Assembly (NCBI GenBank): GCA_029974875.1
Contig: JARKQP010000927.1
Span: 1 to 14,396, forward strand
Source: Mobilitalea sp.
GTDB taxonomy: Bacteria > Bacillota_A > Clostridia > Lachnospirales > Lachnospiraceae
Length of the DNA stretch: 14,396 bases
Direction: 5' to 3'
The notes under the pieces were generated by a model. It did no database searches and was not told the DNA's origin. It saw nothing but the letters and a program-made list of their open reading frames with translations. The first letter of the stretch is position 1, and each line of letters opens with the position of its first letter. Shown one piece after another: positions 6,244 to 12,045 of this stretch. A program made the translations under genes and the position numbers.

Positions 6244-7293
6244 TTATAACGGCTGATATGCCTCTATCTCAATTTGCTCAAAGGTGCTCATCTGACTATA
6301 TACCGCAAGTCCCATCTCCAGTAATGGAAATAATGCAATTGCCCCCGTTCCTTCCCCGAGGCACATATCACAGGTAATATAGGGCTCCAAGCCAAGTGCC
6401 TCCAGCAAAAGCTTACCGGCATTTTCCTTTGATTGATGGGAAGGCATCATATAAGCCTTCACCTTTGGTTCGATCCGAAGAGCCAGCAAAGCCGCCACTC
6501 CTGATATAAAGCCATCAATCACCACCGGCAGCTTGACTGCAGCACCCCCAAGGAACAGCCCCACGATACCGGCAATATCAAAGCCCCCTACCTTGGATAG
6601 TACATCAATCGGATCATTCATGTCCGGCTTATGCTTCTCGATGGAGCGCCTGATCACATCTATTTTTTTCTTCAATCCATCCTCTGATAAACCGGCTCCT
6701 TTTCCTGTCACTGTTTCCACCGGCAAATCAAGCAGTACAGCTGCCACGGCACTGCTGGTGGTGGTATTACCTATCCCCATCTCTCCGGTTGCCAGGATAT
6801 GATAGCCTTTTTCCTTTAACTCAAAGGCCGTGTTAATTCCCACCTCAATTGCACGGATTGCCTGCTCCCTTGTCATAGCAGGCTCCTGCAGCATATTTTT
6901 CGTACCATAAGCAATCTTTTTATCCTTTGGCAGCCTTGTATCCTTACAAATCCCGATATCGACCGGAAATACCTCTGCCCCGGCCTGGGCCGCCATAATA
7001 CAGGCACAGGATTTCATATCCAGAAAATTTTCCGAGACGATAGCCGTAACCTCACTCGTGGATTGTGTGACCCCCTCTGACACAACACCATTATCCGCAC
7101 ACATAATAACAAGGGCCTTCCGATCCAGCCTGACCTGCGAAGAGCCTGCAATCCCTGCAAGCTGGATCATCCCGGCTTCCAGCTTTCCTAAACTATGTAA
7201 GGGCTTAGCTATACTGTCCCAGCGCTTGGCACATTGCTGCATTGCTTTTTCATCCGGTAGCTGGATCTGCTTTAATGCCTCATCGTATTTCAT
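6244..7293 (-). CDS. cobT: Nicotinate-nucleotide-dimethylbenzimidazole phosphoribosyltransferase
   Basis: 349 residues, full length for CobT. Recognisable stretches are RWDSIAKPLHSLGKLE near the N-terminus, MCADNGVVSEGVTQS, GEMGIGNTTTSSA (170-182), VTGKGAGL, and the catalytic-site DMCLGEGTGA with the general-base Glu at 314 (Glu317 in Salmonella CobT). Known role: transfers phosphoribose from nicotinate mononucleotide to a lower-ligand base such as dimethylbenzimidazole, giving alpha-ribazole phosphate. It is the first recognisable gene after the cobalamin riboswitch. GGGAGG stands ten bases before the ATG. The possible leader ORF ends in the same frame one codon earlier, so coupled reinitiation is conceivable. 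Confidence 0.97.
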   Translation of the reverse strand: MKYDEALKQIQLPDEKAMQQCAKRWDSIAKPLHSLGKLEAGMIQLAGIAGSSQVRLDRKALVIMCADNGVVSEGVTQSTSEVTAIVSENFLDMKSCACIMAAQAGAEVFPVDIGICKDTRLPKDKKIAYGTKNMLQEPAMTREQAIRAIEVGINTAFELKEKGYHILATGEMGIGNTTTSSAVAAVLLDLPVETVTGKGAGLSEDGLKKKIDVIRRSIEKHKPDMNDPIDVLSKVGGFDIAGIVGLFLGGAAVKLPVVIDGFISGVAALLALRIEPKVKAYMMPSHQSKENAGKLLLEALGLEPYITCDMCLGEGTGAIALFPLLEMGLAVYSQMSTFEQIEIEAYQPL

Positions 7294-7296
7294 TCA

Positions 7297-7449
7297 TCAA
7301 TACCTCCCCATTAACAGGCTAACTCTATTTATTGGCTGTCTGACCAGAATTGCCTGCTCTTTAATACTACAAAAAAGCCTTAAACAGGAAACCTGCTGGG
7401 TATCCTGCTCAAAGCCTTGCATTTTTATCATTCTATACATACACTCCAT
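7297..7449 (-). CDS. Possible 50-residue leader ORF across the riboswitch terminator
   Basis: An ATG at 7449, six bases after a strong AGGAG, opens a 50-codon frame between the riboswitch aptamer and cobT. It ends TGA TGA directly before the cobT ATG, in the same frame. Met occupies positions 1, 4, 7 and 10 (MECMYRMIKM), because ATG recurs every nine bases. The terminator hairpin (7374-7418) lies wholly within its codons, so a ribosome translating it would be expected to interfere with the hairpin. I do not recognise the peptide. It may be a true leader peptide, a small protein, or an accidental ORF with a fortuitous ribosome site. Confidence 0.35.
   Translation of the reverse strand: MECMYRMIKMQGFEQDTQQVSCLRLFCSIKEQAILVRQPINRVSLLMGRY
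7371..7418 (-). terminator. Riboswitch-controlled intrinsic terminator
   Basis: On the minus strand AAGGCTTTGAGCAGGA (7403-7418) pairs with TCCTGTTTAAGGCTTT (7374-7389) over 16 positions counting G-T wobbles, with a 13-base loop, followed by a run of T at 7371-7376. The loop and 3' arm contain GCAGGTTTCCTG (7385-7396). This is a perfect 12-base complement of the B12 box in the aptamer (7506-7517), so the two pairings exclude each other. Confidence 0.85.
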
Positions 7450-7504
7450 CGTAATCTCCTTTACGCTCCCCTTCCCTCCGAGGCCAAGCGATCAGTTCAT
7501 ATAT

Positions 7505-7712
7505 GGCAGGTTTCCTGACTTATGGTCCACTTACTCACTGCTGTCTTCTCAGACGAATGTCTCCCTTCCAATCAAAACTATGTTTCCGGCAGTTGACTGG
7601 CTCCTTCATTCCTCCAATGACAATTCCTACAGCTTTCAAACCAATTACAGTAGCGGGGGCTGCTGCGGATTTAAACCGCATTCCCTTTTAACTTTTTTCA
7701 AAGCACCATAAA
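7505..7712 (-). promoter_or_regulatory. Cobalamin (AdoCbl) riboswitch
   Basis: The minus strand shows the conserved blocks of the class-I cobalamin aptamer in order: GGTGCTTTGAAAAAAG, AAAAGGGAATGCGGT, AAATCCGCAGCAGCCCCCGC, TACTGT, a GGAGCCAGTC segment in place of the usual GCCACTG region, and the B12 box AAGTCAGGAAACCTGCC (from about 7505 to 7521). It sits in the leader of a cobalamin operon, directly before cobT. Expected behaviour: with coenzyme B12 bound, the B12 box is held in the aptamer and the downstream terminator forms. Without ligand, the B12 box can pair with 7385-7396 and act as antiterminator. Confidence 0.96.
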
Positions 7713-7728
7713 TTAATCTTACTTCCAC

Positions 7729-7757
7729 ATTATATCCGCTTTTTTTCAATTATACAA
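7729..7757 (-). promoter_or_regulatory. Promoter of the cobalamin operon
   Basis: On the minus strand TTGTAT (7752-7757), a 17-base spacer and a perfect TATAAT (7729-7734) fit a vegetative sigma-A promoter. Transcription would begin near 7722, a few bases before the riboswitch aptamer. The -35 is weak (three of six). The minus-strand terminator of the upstream gene ends about 30 bases before it, so the operon starts afresh here. Confidence 0.7.
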
Positions 7758-7785
7758 GCACTGAAATGGGAAATAATAATTTGAA

Positions 7786-7817
7786 TAAAAAATCACGCTA
7801 CCAATAGGTAACGTGAT
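7786..7817 (-). terminator. Terminator after the phospholipase-like gene
   Basis: ATCACG.TACC (7792-7802) and GGTA.CGTGAT (7807-7817) form an 11-position inverted repeat with one mismatch and a four-base loop. On the minus strand it is followed by a run of T (7787-7792 and beyond). It lies about 115 bases after the stop of the minus-strand gene at 7931 and separates it from the cobalamin operon promoter. Confidence 0.8.
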
Positions 7818-7835
7818 AAGTACGAAAGCAAATTT

Positions 7836-7899
7836 CATCTACTGCATTTGATTAATGGGCGGATGTACGCTCCACCCTAGTTGTTTCTTAAAGTAGATG
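7836..7899 (-). ncRNA. Structured stretch before the terminator, possible 3' UTR or small RNA
   Basis: Read on the minus strand, CATCTAC (7893-7899) and GTAGATG (7836-7842) are perfectly complementary and enclose GGGTGGA (7871-7877) pairing with TCCGCCC (7857-7863) over seven positions. The inner stem has a G-T pair only on the minus strand (C-A on the plus), so a minus-strand transcript is favoured. An intrinsic terminator follows about 20 bases on. It could be the 3' UTR of the phospholipase-like gene or a small RNA released from it. No known RNA family is recognised. Confidence 0.35.
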
Positions 7900-7930
7900 T
7901 TCCTCAAGCAGTTACATCCTAATCATGAAA

Positions 7931-8554
7931 CTAAGCCTGGGAATAATGGATTTTCACCTTATGCTTATGGAGAATCTCATTTTCAAACCTCTCGACAGCC
8001 ATTTCAAAAAACGTCAATATTGCATCCACTACCTTGTAACAGAGATGGATAATGTACTGGACGTCTTCATGAACCGCTTTAATCGCCTTTAAATATTCCC
8101 CATGGGTTTTATTGATGAAATGGATAATCTCATCAAAGGTATGGAAACTCTGTTCTTGCGTCCGCTCTTTCTGGACATCATCACGTTTCACATATTGGCG
8201 GAGCTGAAACTTCAGATCCTTTTCATAGTTTACATGATCCTTCAAGCTTCCGTCAAAGATAGAATTGTGGGGAAAGGTGCAATAATCAGAAAGGTAATGT
8301 GTAATCACTCCTAAATGTCTTGCATAGTAGCTGTTAATTCCCCTGTGGATATCATATTCTATCGTAATCTTCCTGATTTCATCAATCAATATCCCAAAGG
8401 TCTCTTCTATGGTGTGGCGTTTTGTCAGAAAAGATGGCTGAAGATCCGGTAAAATGCTTCCTAAATAAAATGCCTTCTTGTGGTCAAGTAAATCTTGTAC
8501 CTGCATATTGTTAACTAAATATCTTGCGAGCGAGATATGTGACTTCTTACGCAA
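7931..8554 (-). CDS. Zinc-dependent phospholipase C-like protein
   Basis: 207 residues resembling the zinc-dependent phospholipase C / S1-P1 nuclease-like family of Firmicutes. The N-terminal SHISLARYL holds His6. AFYLGSILPDLQPSFL holds Asp37, KRHTIEETF His47, YARHLGVITHYLSDYCTFPHN His80, His86, Asp90 and His96, and DHVNYE His107. These are spaced as a metal-ligand set. There is no signal peptide or membrane span, so unlike secreted clostridial phospholipase C it appears cytoplasmic, and its substrate is unknown. The start is TTG at 8554 with a perfect AGGAGG eight bases before; the first ATG in frame would lose the N-terminal His. It appears to be a single-gene unit with its own promoter and terminator. 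Confidence 0.85.
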   Translation of the reverse strand: MRKKSHISLARYLVNNMQVQDLLDHKKAFYLGSILPDLQPSFLTKRHTIEETFGILIDEIRKITIEYDIHRGINSYYARHLGVITHYLSDYCTFPHNSIFDGSLKDHVNYEKDLKFQLRQYVKRDDVQKERTQEQSFHTFDEIIHFINKTHGEYLKAIKAVHEDVQYIIHLCYKVVDAILTFFEMAVERFENEILHKHKVKIHYSQA

Positions 8555-8634
8555 CTCGAATGCCTCCTATAAGTACACCGTGCTTATTTCCTACCAGTAA
8601 GAACCTATTTCTTAATACTGAGAGCACTGTTAAA

Positions 8635-8663
8635 ATAATACACCAAAACTTGCAATTCCACAA
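8635..8663 (-). promoter_or_regulatory. Promoter of the phospholipase-like gene
   Basis: On the minus strand TTGTGG (8658-8663), a 17-base spacer and TATTAT (8635-8640) form a plausible sigma-A promoter about 80 bases before the TTG start. It lies in the 366-base AT-rich divergent region (8555-8920), which otherwise holds the opposing promoter and the two ribosome sites and nothing else I recognise. Confidence 0.5.
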
Positions 8664-8791
8664 TAGGATTATACTATGTTTATAGCACAAATTTGTTGGT
8701 TCTTTATGTTATTTTTTCCATTTATCCTTGTCATTTTTATTATTGATCCCGGCGGAATATTTTTTAATAAATACAAATTATGCATTTATAT

Positions 8792-8820
8792 TTGACAGAA
8801 ATATAGCTTCGTTATAAAAT
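8792..8820 (+). promoter_or_regulatory. Promoter of the CNNM/CorC-type gene
   Basis: A perfect TTGACA (8792-8797), a 17-base spacer and TAAAAT (8815-8820) precede the gene by about 100 bases. The TATAAA at 8813-8818 would give a 15-base spacer and is less likely. The 5' UTR between is AT-rich with no clear structure. Confidence 0.65.
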
Positions 8821-8920
8821 ATTATAAAACAAGTTAACAGACACAATTAAAATTTTACATAATTCACAATAACTATTTGCTCTTGCAAATACCAAATAAA
8901 GATTTATAGGAGATGATGCT

Positions 8921-10198
8921 TTGGATCCCAGCGATGCCACGCAACCGATTATATTGTTCTTATTGTTAGTACTATCCGCCTTTTTCTCAAGCTCTGAGAC
9001 GGCGCTGACCACAGTAAACAAGCTACACATCCGCACTCTGGCGGAGGACGATATAAGAGGTGCAAAAACAGTAAGTAAATTAATAGAAAACCCAAGCCAA
9101 ATGCTAAGTGCTATCTTGATAGGCAATAACGTTGCAAACATTACTGCTTCCGCTATAGCTACTACCTTAGCCGCAAAGTACTTCGGAAACCAATGGATTG
9201 GATTAGTGACCGGTATATTAACCTTGATCATTCTTATTTTCTGTGAGATCACGCCAAAATCCATGTCAACGGTTTATGCAGAAAGATTTGCCCTTTGGGT
9301 TGCCGGACCAATTTACTTCCTGACAAAGCTGCTGACACCGGTGATATATGTTTTAAATAAGCTATGTAACGGAATTCTTATGCTACTGCGTATGGATCCG
9401 AAGGCCAAGCTCCCCATCATGACGGAGAATGAGCTTAGGACCATCCTTGACTATAGCCACGAGGAAGGCGTAATCGAAAGCGAAGAACGCAGGATGATTA
9501 CCAACGTTGTTGATTTTGGAGATTCTCTTGCAAAGGATGTTATGGTTCCACGGATCGATATGGCCTTTGCCAATGTCGAATTTGATTACAAGGAGCTGGT
9601 AGAGGCCTTTGCAAAGGATAAATACACCAGGTTGCCCGTATATTCTGAAACCAGGGACAATGTAATCGGAATCGTAAACCTCAAGGATGTTTTCTTCTAT
9701 AATGGAAATACAAAAAATTTCAACATATCCGACATCATACGTGAGCCTTATTTTACTTATGAATATAAGAAGACCTCCGAGCTGTTGATTGAGATGCGGC
9801 GTGATTCCATTTCACTTGCCATTGTCCTGGACGAATACGGTGCTACTGTAGGTCTGATTACCATTGAAGACCTTCTGGAAGAGATCGTCGGTGAGATCCG
9901 GGATGAATATGACGATGACGAGGAAGATAACATCAAAGCCTTATCTGAGAACGAATTTATCGTCGATGGCTATACGAAGCTGAACGAAATTAACGAAGCA
10001 ATTGGCCTGGAGCTTGAATCAGATGATTACGATTCTATCGCTGGCCATATCATCTACCTGCTTGACCACCTTCCGGATGAAGGCGAGTCCGTTATAGACC
10101 ATAATGTTGTATTTACGGTTGCTTCAACGGACAAGAACCGGGTTGATAAGGTGCATATCCTCTTACGGCCAGAACATGAGGAATTATTGAGTGATTAA
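8921..10198 (+). CDS. CNNM/CBS/CorC-domain membrane protein (HlyC/CorC family)
   Basis: 425 residues. The N-terminal CNNM (DUF21) membrane domain spans about 1-190, with hydrophobic segments near 8-22, 61-84, 92-109 and 125-157, the motif SSSETALT (23-30), NPSQMLSAILIGNN and EITPKS. A pair of CBS domains follows (about 204-325), beginning DVMVPRIDM and ending IEDLLEEIVGEIRDEYD. The C-terminal CorC_HlyC domain runs to the end (about 345-425). Family members are often annotated as hemolysins. Characterised ones act in magnesium or other divalent cation efflux, with CBS domains sensing nucleotide-Mg, so transport is the safer call. The start is TTG at 8921 with AGGAG eight bases before; no in-frame ATG gives the complete first helix. 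The gene stands alone, with its own promoter and terminator. Confidence 0.93.
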   Translation: MDPSDATQPIILFLLLVLSAFFSSSETALTTVNKLHIRTLAEDDIRGAKTVSKLIENPSQMLSAILIGNNVANITASAIATTLAAKYFGNQWIGLVTGILTLIILIFCEITPKSMSTVYAERFALWVAGPIYFLTKLLTPVIYVLNKLCNGILMLLRMDPKAKLPIMTENELRTILDYSHEEGVIESEERRMITNVVDFGDSLAKDVMVPRIDMAFANVEFDYKELVEAFAKDKYTRLPVYSETRDNVIGIVNLKDVFFYNGNTKNFNISDIIREPYFTYEYKKTSELLIEMRRDSISLAIVLDEYGATVGLITIEDLLEEIVGEIRDEYDDDEEDNIKALSENEFIVDGYTKLNEINEAIGLELESDDYDSIAGHIIYLLDHLPDEGESVIDHNVVFTVASTDKNRVDKVHILLRPEHEELLSD

Positions 10199-10205
10199 AA
10201 ACGAC

Positions 10206-10240
10206 ACCGGTTATCCAGATATGGGATAGCCGGTATTTTT
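10206..10240 (+). terminator. Terminator of the CNNM/CorC-type gene
   Basis: ACCGGTTATCC (10206-10216) and GGATAGCCGGT (10224-10234) pair over eleven positions with one G-T, with a short loop, followed by TTTTT (10236-10240). It starts eight bases after the stop codon. Confidence 0.9.
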
Positions 10241-10280
10241 AAATAAAAATTTAATCAAGATTAAAAAAACAAAAATACTA

Positions 10281-10309
10281 TTGACAATTCCATTTAAATT
10301 GTTTACAAT
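10281..10309 (+). promoter_or_regulatory. Promoter of the first glutathione peroxidase gene
   Basis: A perfect TTGACA (10281-10286), a 17-base spacer and TACAAT (10304-10309) make one of the clearest promoters in the window, about 40 bases before the gene. The -10 element lies inside a dyad that resembles an OhrR operator. Confidence 0.85.
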
Positions 10310-10319
10310 CTAATTGTAA
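10303..10319 (+). promoter_or_regulatory. OhrR-like operator overlapping the -10
   Basis: TTACAATCTAATTGTAA is a dyad with two perfect 7-base arms around three bases. Its central 15 bases, TACAATCTAATTGTA, differ at one position from the TACAATTnAATTGTA box that I recall for the MarR-family organic peroxide sensor OhrR in Bacillus. It covers the -10, so a bound regulator would repress. A PerR box (7-1-7 spacing) fits less well. No regulator gene is in the window. Confidence 0.55.
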
Positions 10320-10350
10320 TAAACATTAAATTCTATAGGAGGAGTATCCA

Positions 10351-10827
10351 ATGAGCTTTTATGATTTTACCGTAAAGGATGCAAAAGGGAACGATATATC
10401 TATGAAGGATTATAAAGGGAAGCCGGTCTTAATCGTGAACACTGCCACTGGATGCGGCTTCACTCCGCAATACGCAGGATTACAGAAATTATATGACAAA
10501 TATAAGGACAAAGGCTTTGAGGTGCTGGATTTCCCTTGTAACCAATTCGCCAACCAGGCTCCTGGAACCGTGGAAGAGATTCATAGCTTTTGCATCTCCA
10601 GGTTCGGTACAACCTTTAAGCTCTTTGCAAAGGTCAACGTTAACGGTAAGGCTGCCGAGCCCCTGTTTACCTTTCTCAAGAAGACCCAGGGTGGACTGCT
10701 CGGCAATGATATCAAATGGAATTTTACCAAGTTCCTAGTTGACCGGGAGGGTAATGTAATAAAGCGCTACGCTCCTACTGTTACTCCGGAAAGTATTGAA
10801 AAAGATCTTGAAAAAGTATTAGGTTAA
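10351..10827 (+). CDS. Cysteine-type glutathione peroxidase homologue (first copy)
   Basis: 158 residues, a normal length for bacterial GPx (E. coli BtuE type). The peroxidatic Cys35 is in NTATGCGFTPQY. FPCNQFANQAPG holds the conserved Gln69, and KWNF holds Trp123 and Asn124, completing the Cys-Gln-Trp-Asn tetrad. The codon for 35 is TGC, so this is not a selenoprotein. Cys81 in HSFC is at the position expected of a resolving Cys in thioredoxin-dependent members. Known role: reduces hydrogen peroxide and organic or lipid hydroperoxides, usually with thioredoxin rather than glutathione in bacteria. It is cytoplasmic, with no signal peptide. An AGGAGG ribosome site and a strong promoter with an OhrR-like box precede it. 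A paralogue lies 357 bases downstream. Confidence 0.95.
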   Translation: MSFYDFTVKDAKGNDISMKDYKGKPVLIVNTATGCGFTPQYAGLQKLYDKYKDKGFEVLDFPCNQFANQAPGTVEEIHSFCISRFGTTFKLFAKVNVNGKAAEPLFTFLKKTQGGLLGNDIKWNFTKFLVDREGNVIKRYAPTVTPESIEKDLEKVLG

Positions 10828-11085
10828 GGATTACAAGTTTAAAATGCTAGATTGAAAACTATTGGGTTGAAAAATGTTAGGTTGAATTGTTAAGTCAAAA
10901 GTGTTATGTTAAATATTGTTAAATGAGAATTGTTAAATTAAGAATTATCAAGTTAAGGATTATCAAGTTAAGGATTATCAAGTTAAGGATTATCAAAGTT
11001 AAGGATTACCAAAGTTAAGGATTATCAAAGTTAAGTATTATCAAAGTTAAGAATTATCAAAGTTAAGAATTATCAAAGTTAAGAA
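10823..11085 (+). repeat. Minisatellite of about 15-16 bp between the two peroxidase genes
   Basis: From about 10934 to 11085 a unit GTTAAGGATTATCAA(A) recurs nine or ten times, first with period 15 and then 16, with single-base variants (GAATTATC, GTATTATC, GATTACC). Before that, 10823-10933 shows decayed 13-16-base versions (GTTTAAAATGCTA, GGTTGAAAAATGTTAG, GTTAAATATTGTTAA), making about 18 units in all. The first unit, GTTAAGGATTACAA, starts at 10823 and includes the stop codon of the first peroxidase gene. The strand is A+T-rich with very little C. Apart from this array the intergenic stretch holds only the leader of the second gene. Confidence 0.9.
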
Positions 11086-11152
11086 AAAAGATTTAGGCTA
11101 AATTATATTTATGTAAATTAAGAAACCATAGGCACAGACAAGGAAAGGATAA

Positions 11153-11174
11153 GGTATATTTCAGACAATATACC
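11153..11174 (+). other. Hairpin abutting the ribosome site of the second peroxidase gene
   Basis: GGTATATT (11153-11160) and AATATACC (11167-11174) form a perfect 8-bp inverted repeat with a six-base loop. The AGGTGG ribosome site begins at the next base (11175), five bases before the ATG. It may be an mRNA structure affecting translation or stability, or an operator. No clear promoter was found between the minisatellite and this site, so co-transcription with the first gene is possible. Confidence 0.5.
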
Positions 11175-11184
11175 AGGTGGAATT

Positions 11185-11730
11185 ATGAGTATTTATGATT
11201 TTAAGGTATTAACCAGAAACGGTGAAGAGGTTTCATTATCCGATTATGAAGGCAAGGTATTATTGGTTATTAATTCTGCAACCCAGTGCGGCTTTACCCC
11301 ACAATATGATAACCTCCAGGATCTCTATGAAAAATATGCGGACGAAGGCTTCGTCATACTGGACTTCCCGTGTAACCAGTTCGGCAACCAGGCTCCAGGC
11401 AGTGATGAGGAAATCTACAGCTTCTGTGATTCCAATTATGGTGTCACCTTCCCCATCTTCTCAAAAATTGAAGTAAATGGTGACAACGCCCATCCCCTTT
11501 ACAAGTACCTTAAGAGCGAAAAGGGCTTTGCCGGCTTTGATATGTCCCATCCGATTGCTCCAAAATTACTTCCCCATGTTGAGCAGTCTGACCCGGATTA
11601 TGCCAGCAACCCTAATATTAAATGGAATTTTACTAAGTTCCTGATTGACCGTAAAGGAAATGTTGCTGCAAGATTTGAACCAACTGAGGATATGTTTATT
11701 GTTGAAGGTAAGATTAAAGAATTATTGTAA
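11185..11730 (+). CDS. Cysteine-type glutathione peroxidase homologue (second copy)
   Basis: 181 residues, paralogous to the preceding gene. Cys35 in NSATQCGFTPQY, FPCNQFGNQAPG, Cys81 in YSFC and Trp147-Asn148 in IKWNF give the same tetrad and resolving-Cys layout, with identical numbering up to 81. It is longer because of an insertion of about 23 residues (roughly 116-143, including DMSHPIAPKLLPHV) before the Trp motif, a version also common in the family. It should likewise reduce hydroperoxides with a thioredoxin-like donor in the cytoplasm. The two copies differ at many positions along their length, so they are not a recent exact duplication. Expression could depend on the upstream promoter or on an unrecognised one. 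Confidence 0.95.
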   Translation: MSIYDFKVLTRNGEEVSLSDYEGKVLLVINSATQCGFTPQYDNLQDLYEKYADEGFVILDFPCNQFGNQAPGSDEEIYSFCDSNYGVTFPIFSKIEVNGDNAHPLYKYLKSEKGFAGFDMSHPIAPKLLPHVEQSDPDYASNPNIKWNFTKFLIDRKGNVAARFEPTEDMFIVEGKIKELL

Positions 11731-11800
11731 GAATTATTGCAGAAATTAATGGCATCAATAAATAATATTCCTGTATTTTACCCCTATATTTATACCCTTA

Positions 11801-11822
11801 ATATAATACTCCGGTATTATAT
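11801..11822 (+). other. 9-bp hairpin with UNCG-type loop after the second peroxidase gene
   Basis: ATATAATAC (11801-11809), TCCG, GTATTATAT (11814-11822) form a perfect 9-bp stem closed by C-G over a UCCG tetraloop, one of the very stable UNCG loops. No T tract follows, so it is not a typical terminator; it may protect the 3' end of the transcript. The 315-base convergent gap 11731-12045 otherwise contains a smaller CATCTG/CAGATG hairpin near 11862-11879, the terminators listed separately, and AT-rich sequence. Confidence 0.5.
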
Positions 11823-11948
11823 CCCCGTATATACTAAATCACTTAGCTCTTCTATTAGCATCTGTACGATCAGATGAGTATGTATCAAAGATTTTTAAAA
11901 ATATGTCTATGCTCCCGCGTCAGAATGTGTTGATCCCTATCATGGGTT

Positions 11949-11984
11949 TGCCTATATTCTACCAGGAACATAGGCATATTTTTT
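11949..11984 (+). terminator. Terminator downstream of the peroxidase genes
   Basis: TGCCTAT (11949-11955) and ATAGGCA (11970-11976) form a perfect 7-bp stem with a 14-base loop, followed by TTTTTT at 11979-11984. It lies 218 bases after the second peroxidase stop and faces the convergent gene at 12046. Confidence 0.7.
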
Positions 11985-12012
11985 ACTCTGTGCTACAGGA
12001 AACCAACCCCAA

Positions 12013-12036
12013 AATTAGGCAACTGGCTAATCGCCT
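12013..12036 (-). terminator. Weak terminator candidate for the convergent large gene
   Basis: On the minus strand AGGCGA (12031-12036) pairs with TTGCCT (12017-12022) over six positions including one G-T, followed by AATTTT. It starts ten bases after the stop of the large gene. The stem is short and the T tract poor, so this is tentative. Confidence 0.35.
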
Positions 12037-12045
12037 TTTTATCTT

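Noticed and set aside
10303..10319. PerR or Fur box at the first peroxidase promoter
   Set aside because: Those boxes have 7-1-7 dyads (TTATAATnATTATAA type); here the arms are three bases apart and read ACAAT/ATTGT, closer to the OhrR box.
10453..10455. Selenocysteine in the peroxidases
   Set aside because: The peroxidatic residue is encoded by TGC in both genes, so no TGA recoding is needed.
10934..11085. Iterons of a replication origin or a CRISPR array
   Set aside because: Units are contiguous, low-complexity and decay gradually into the gpx stop region; no replication gene or spacers are present.
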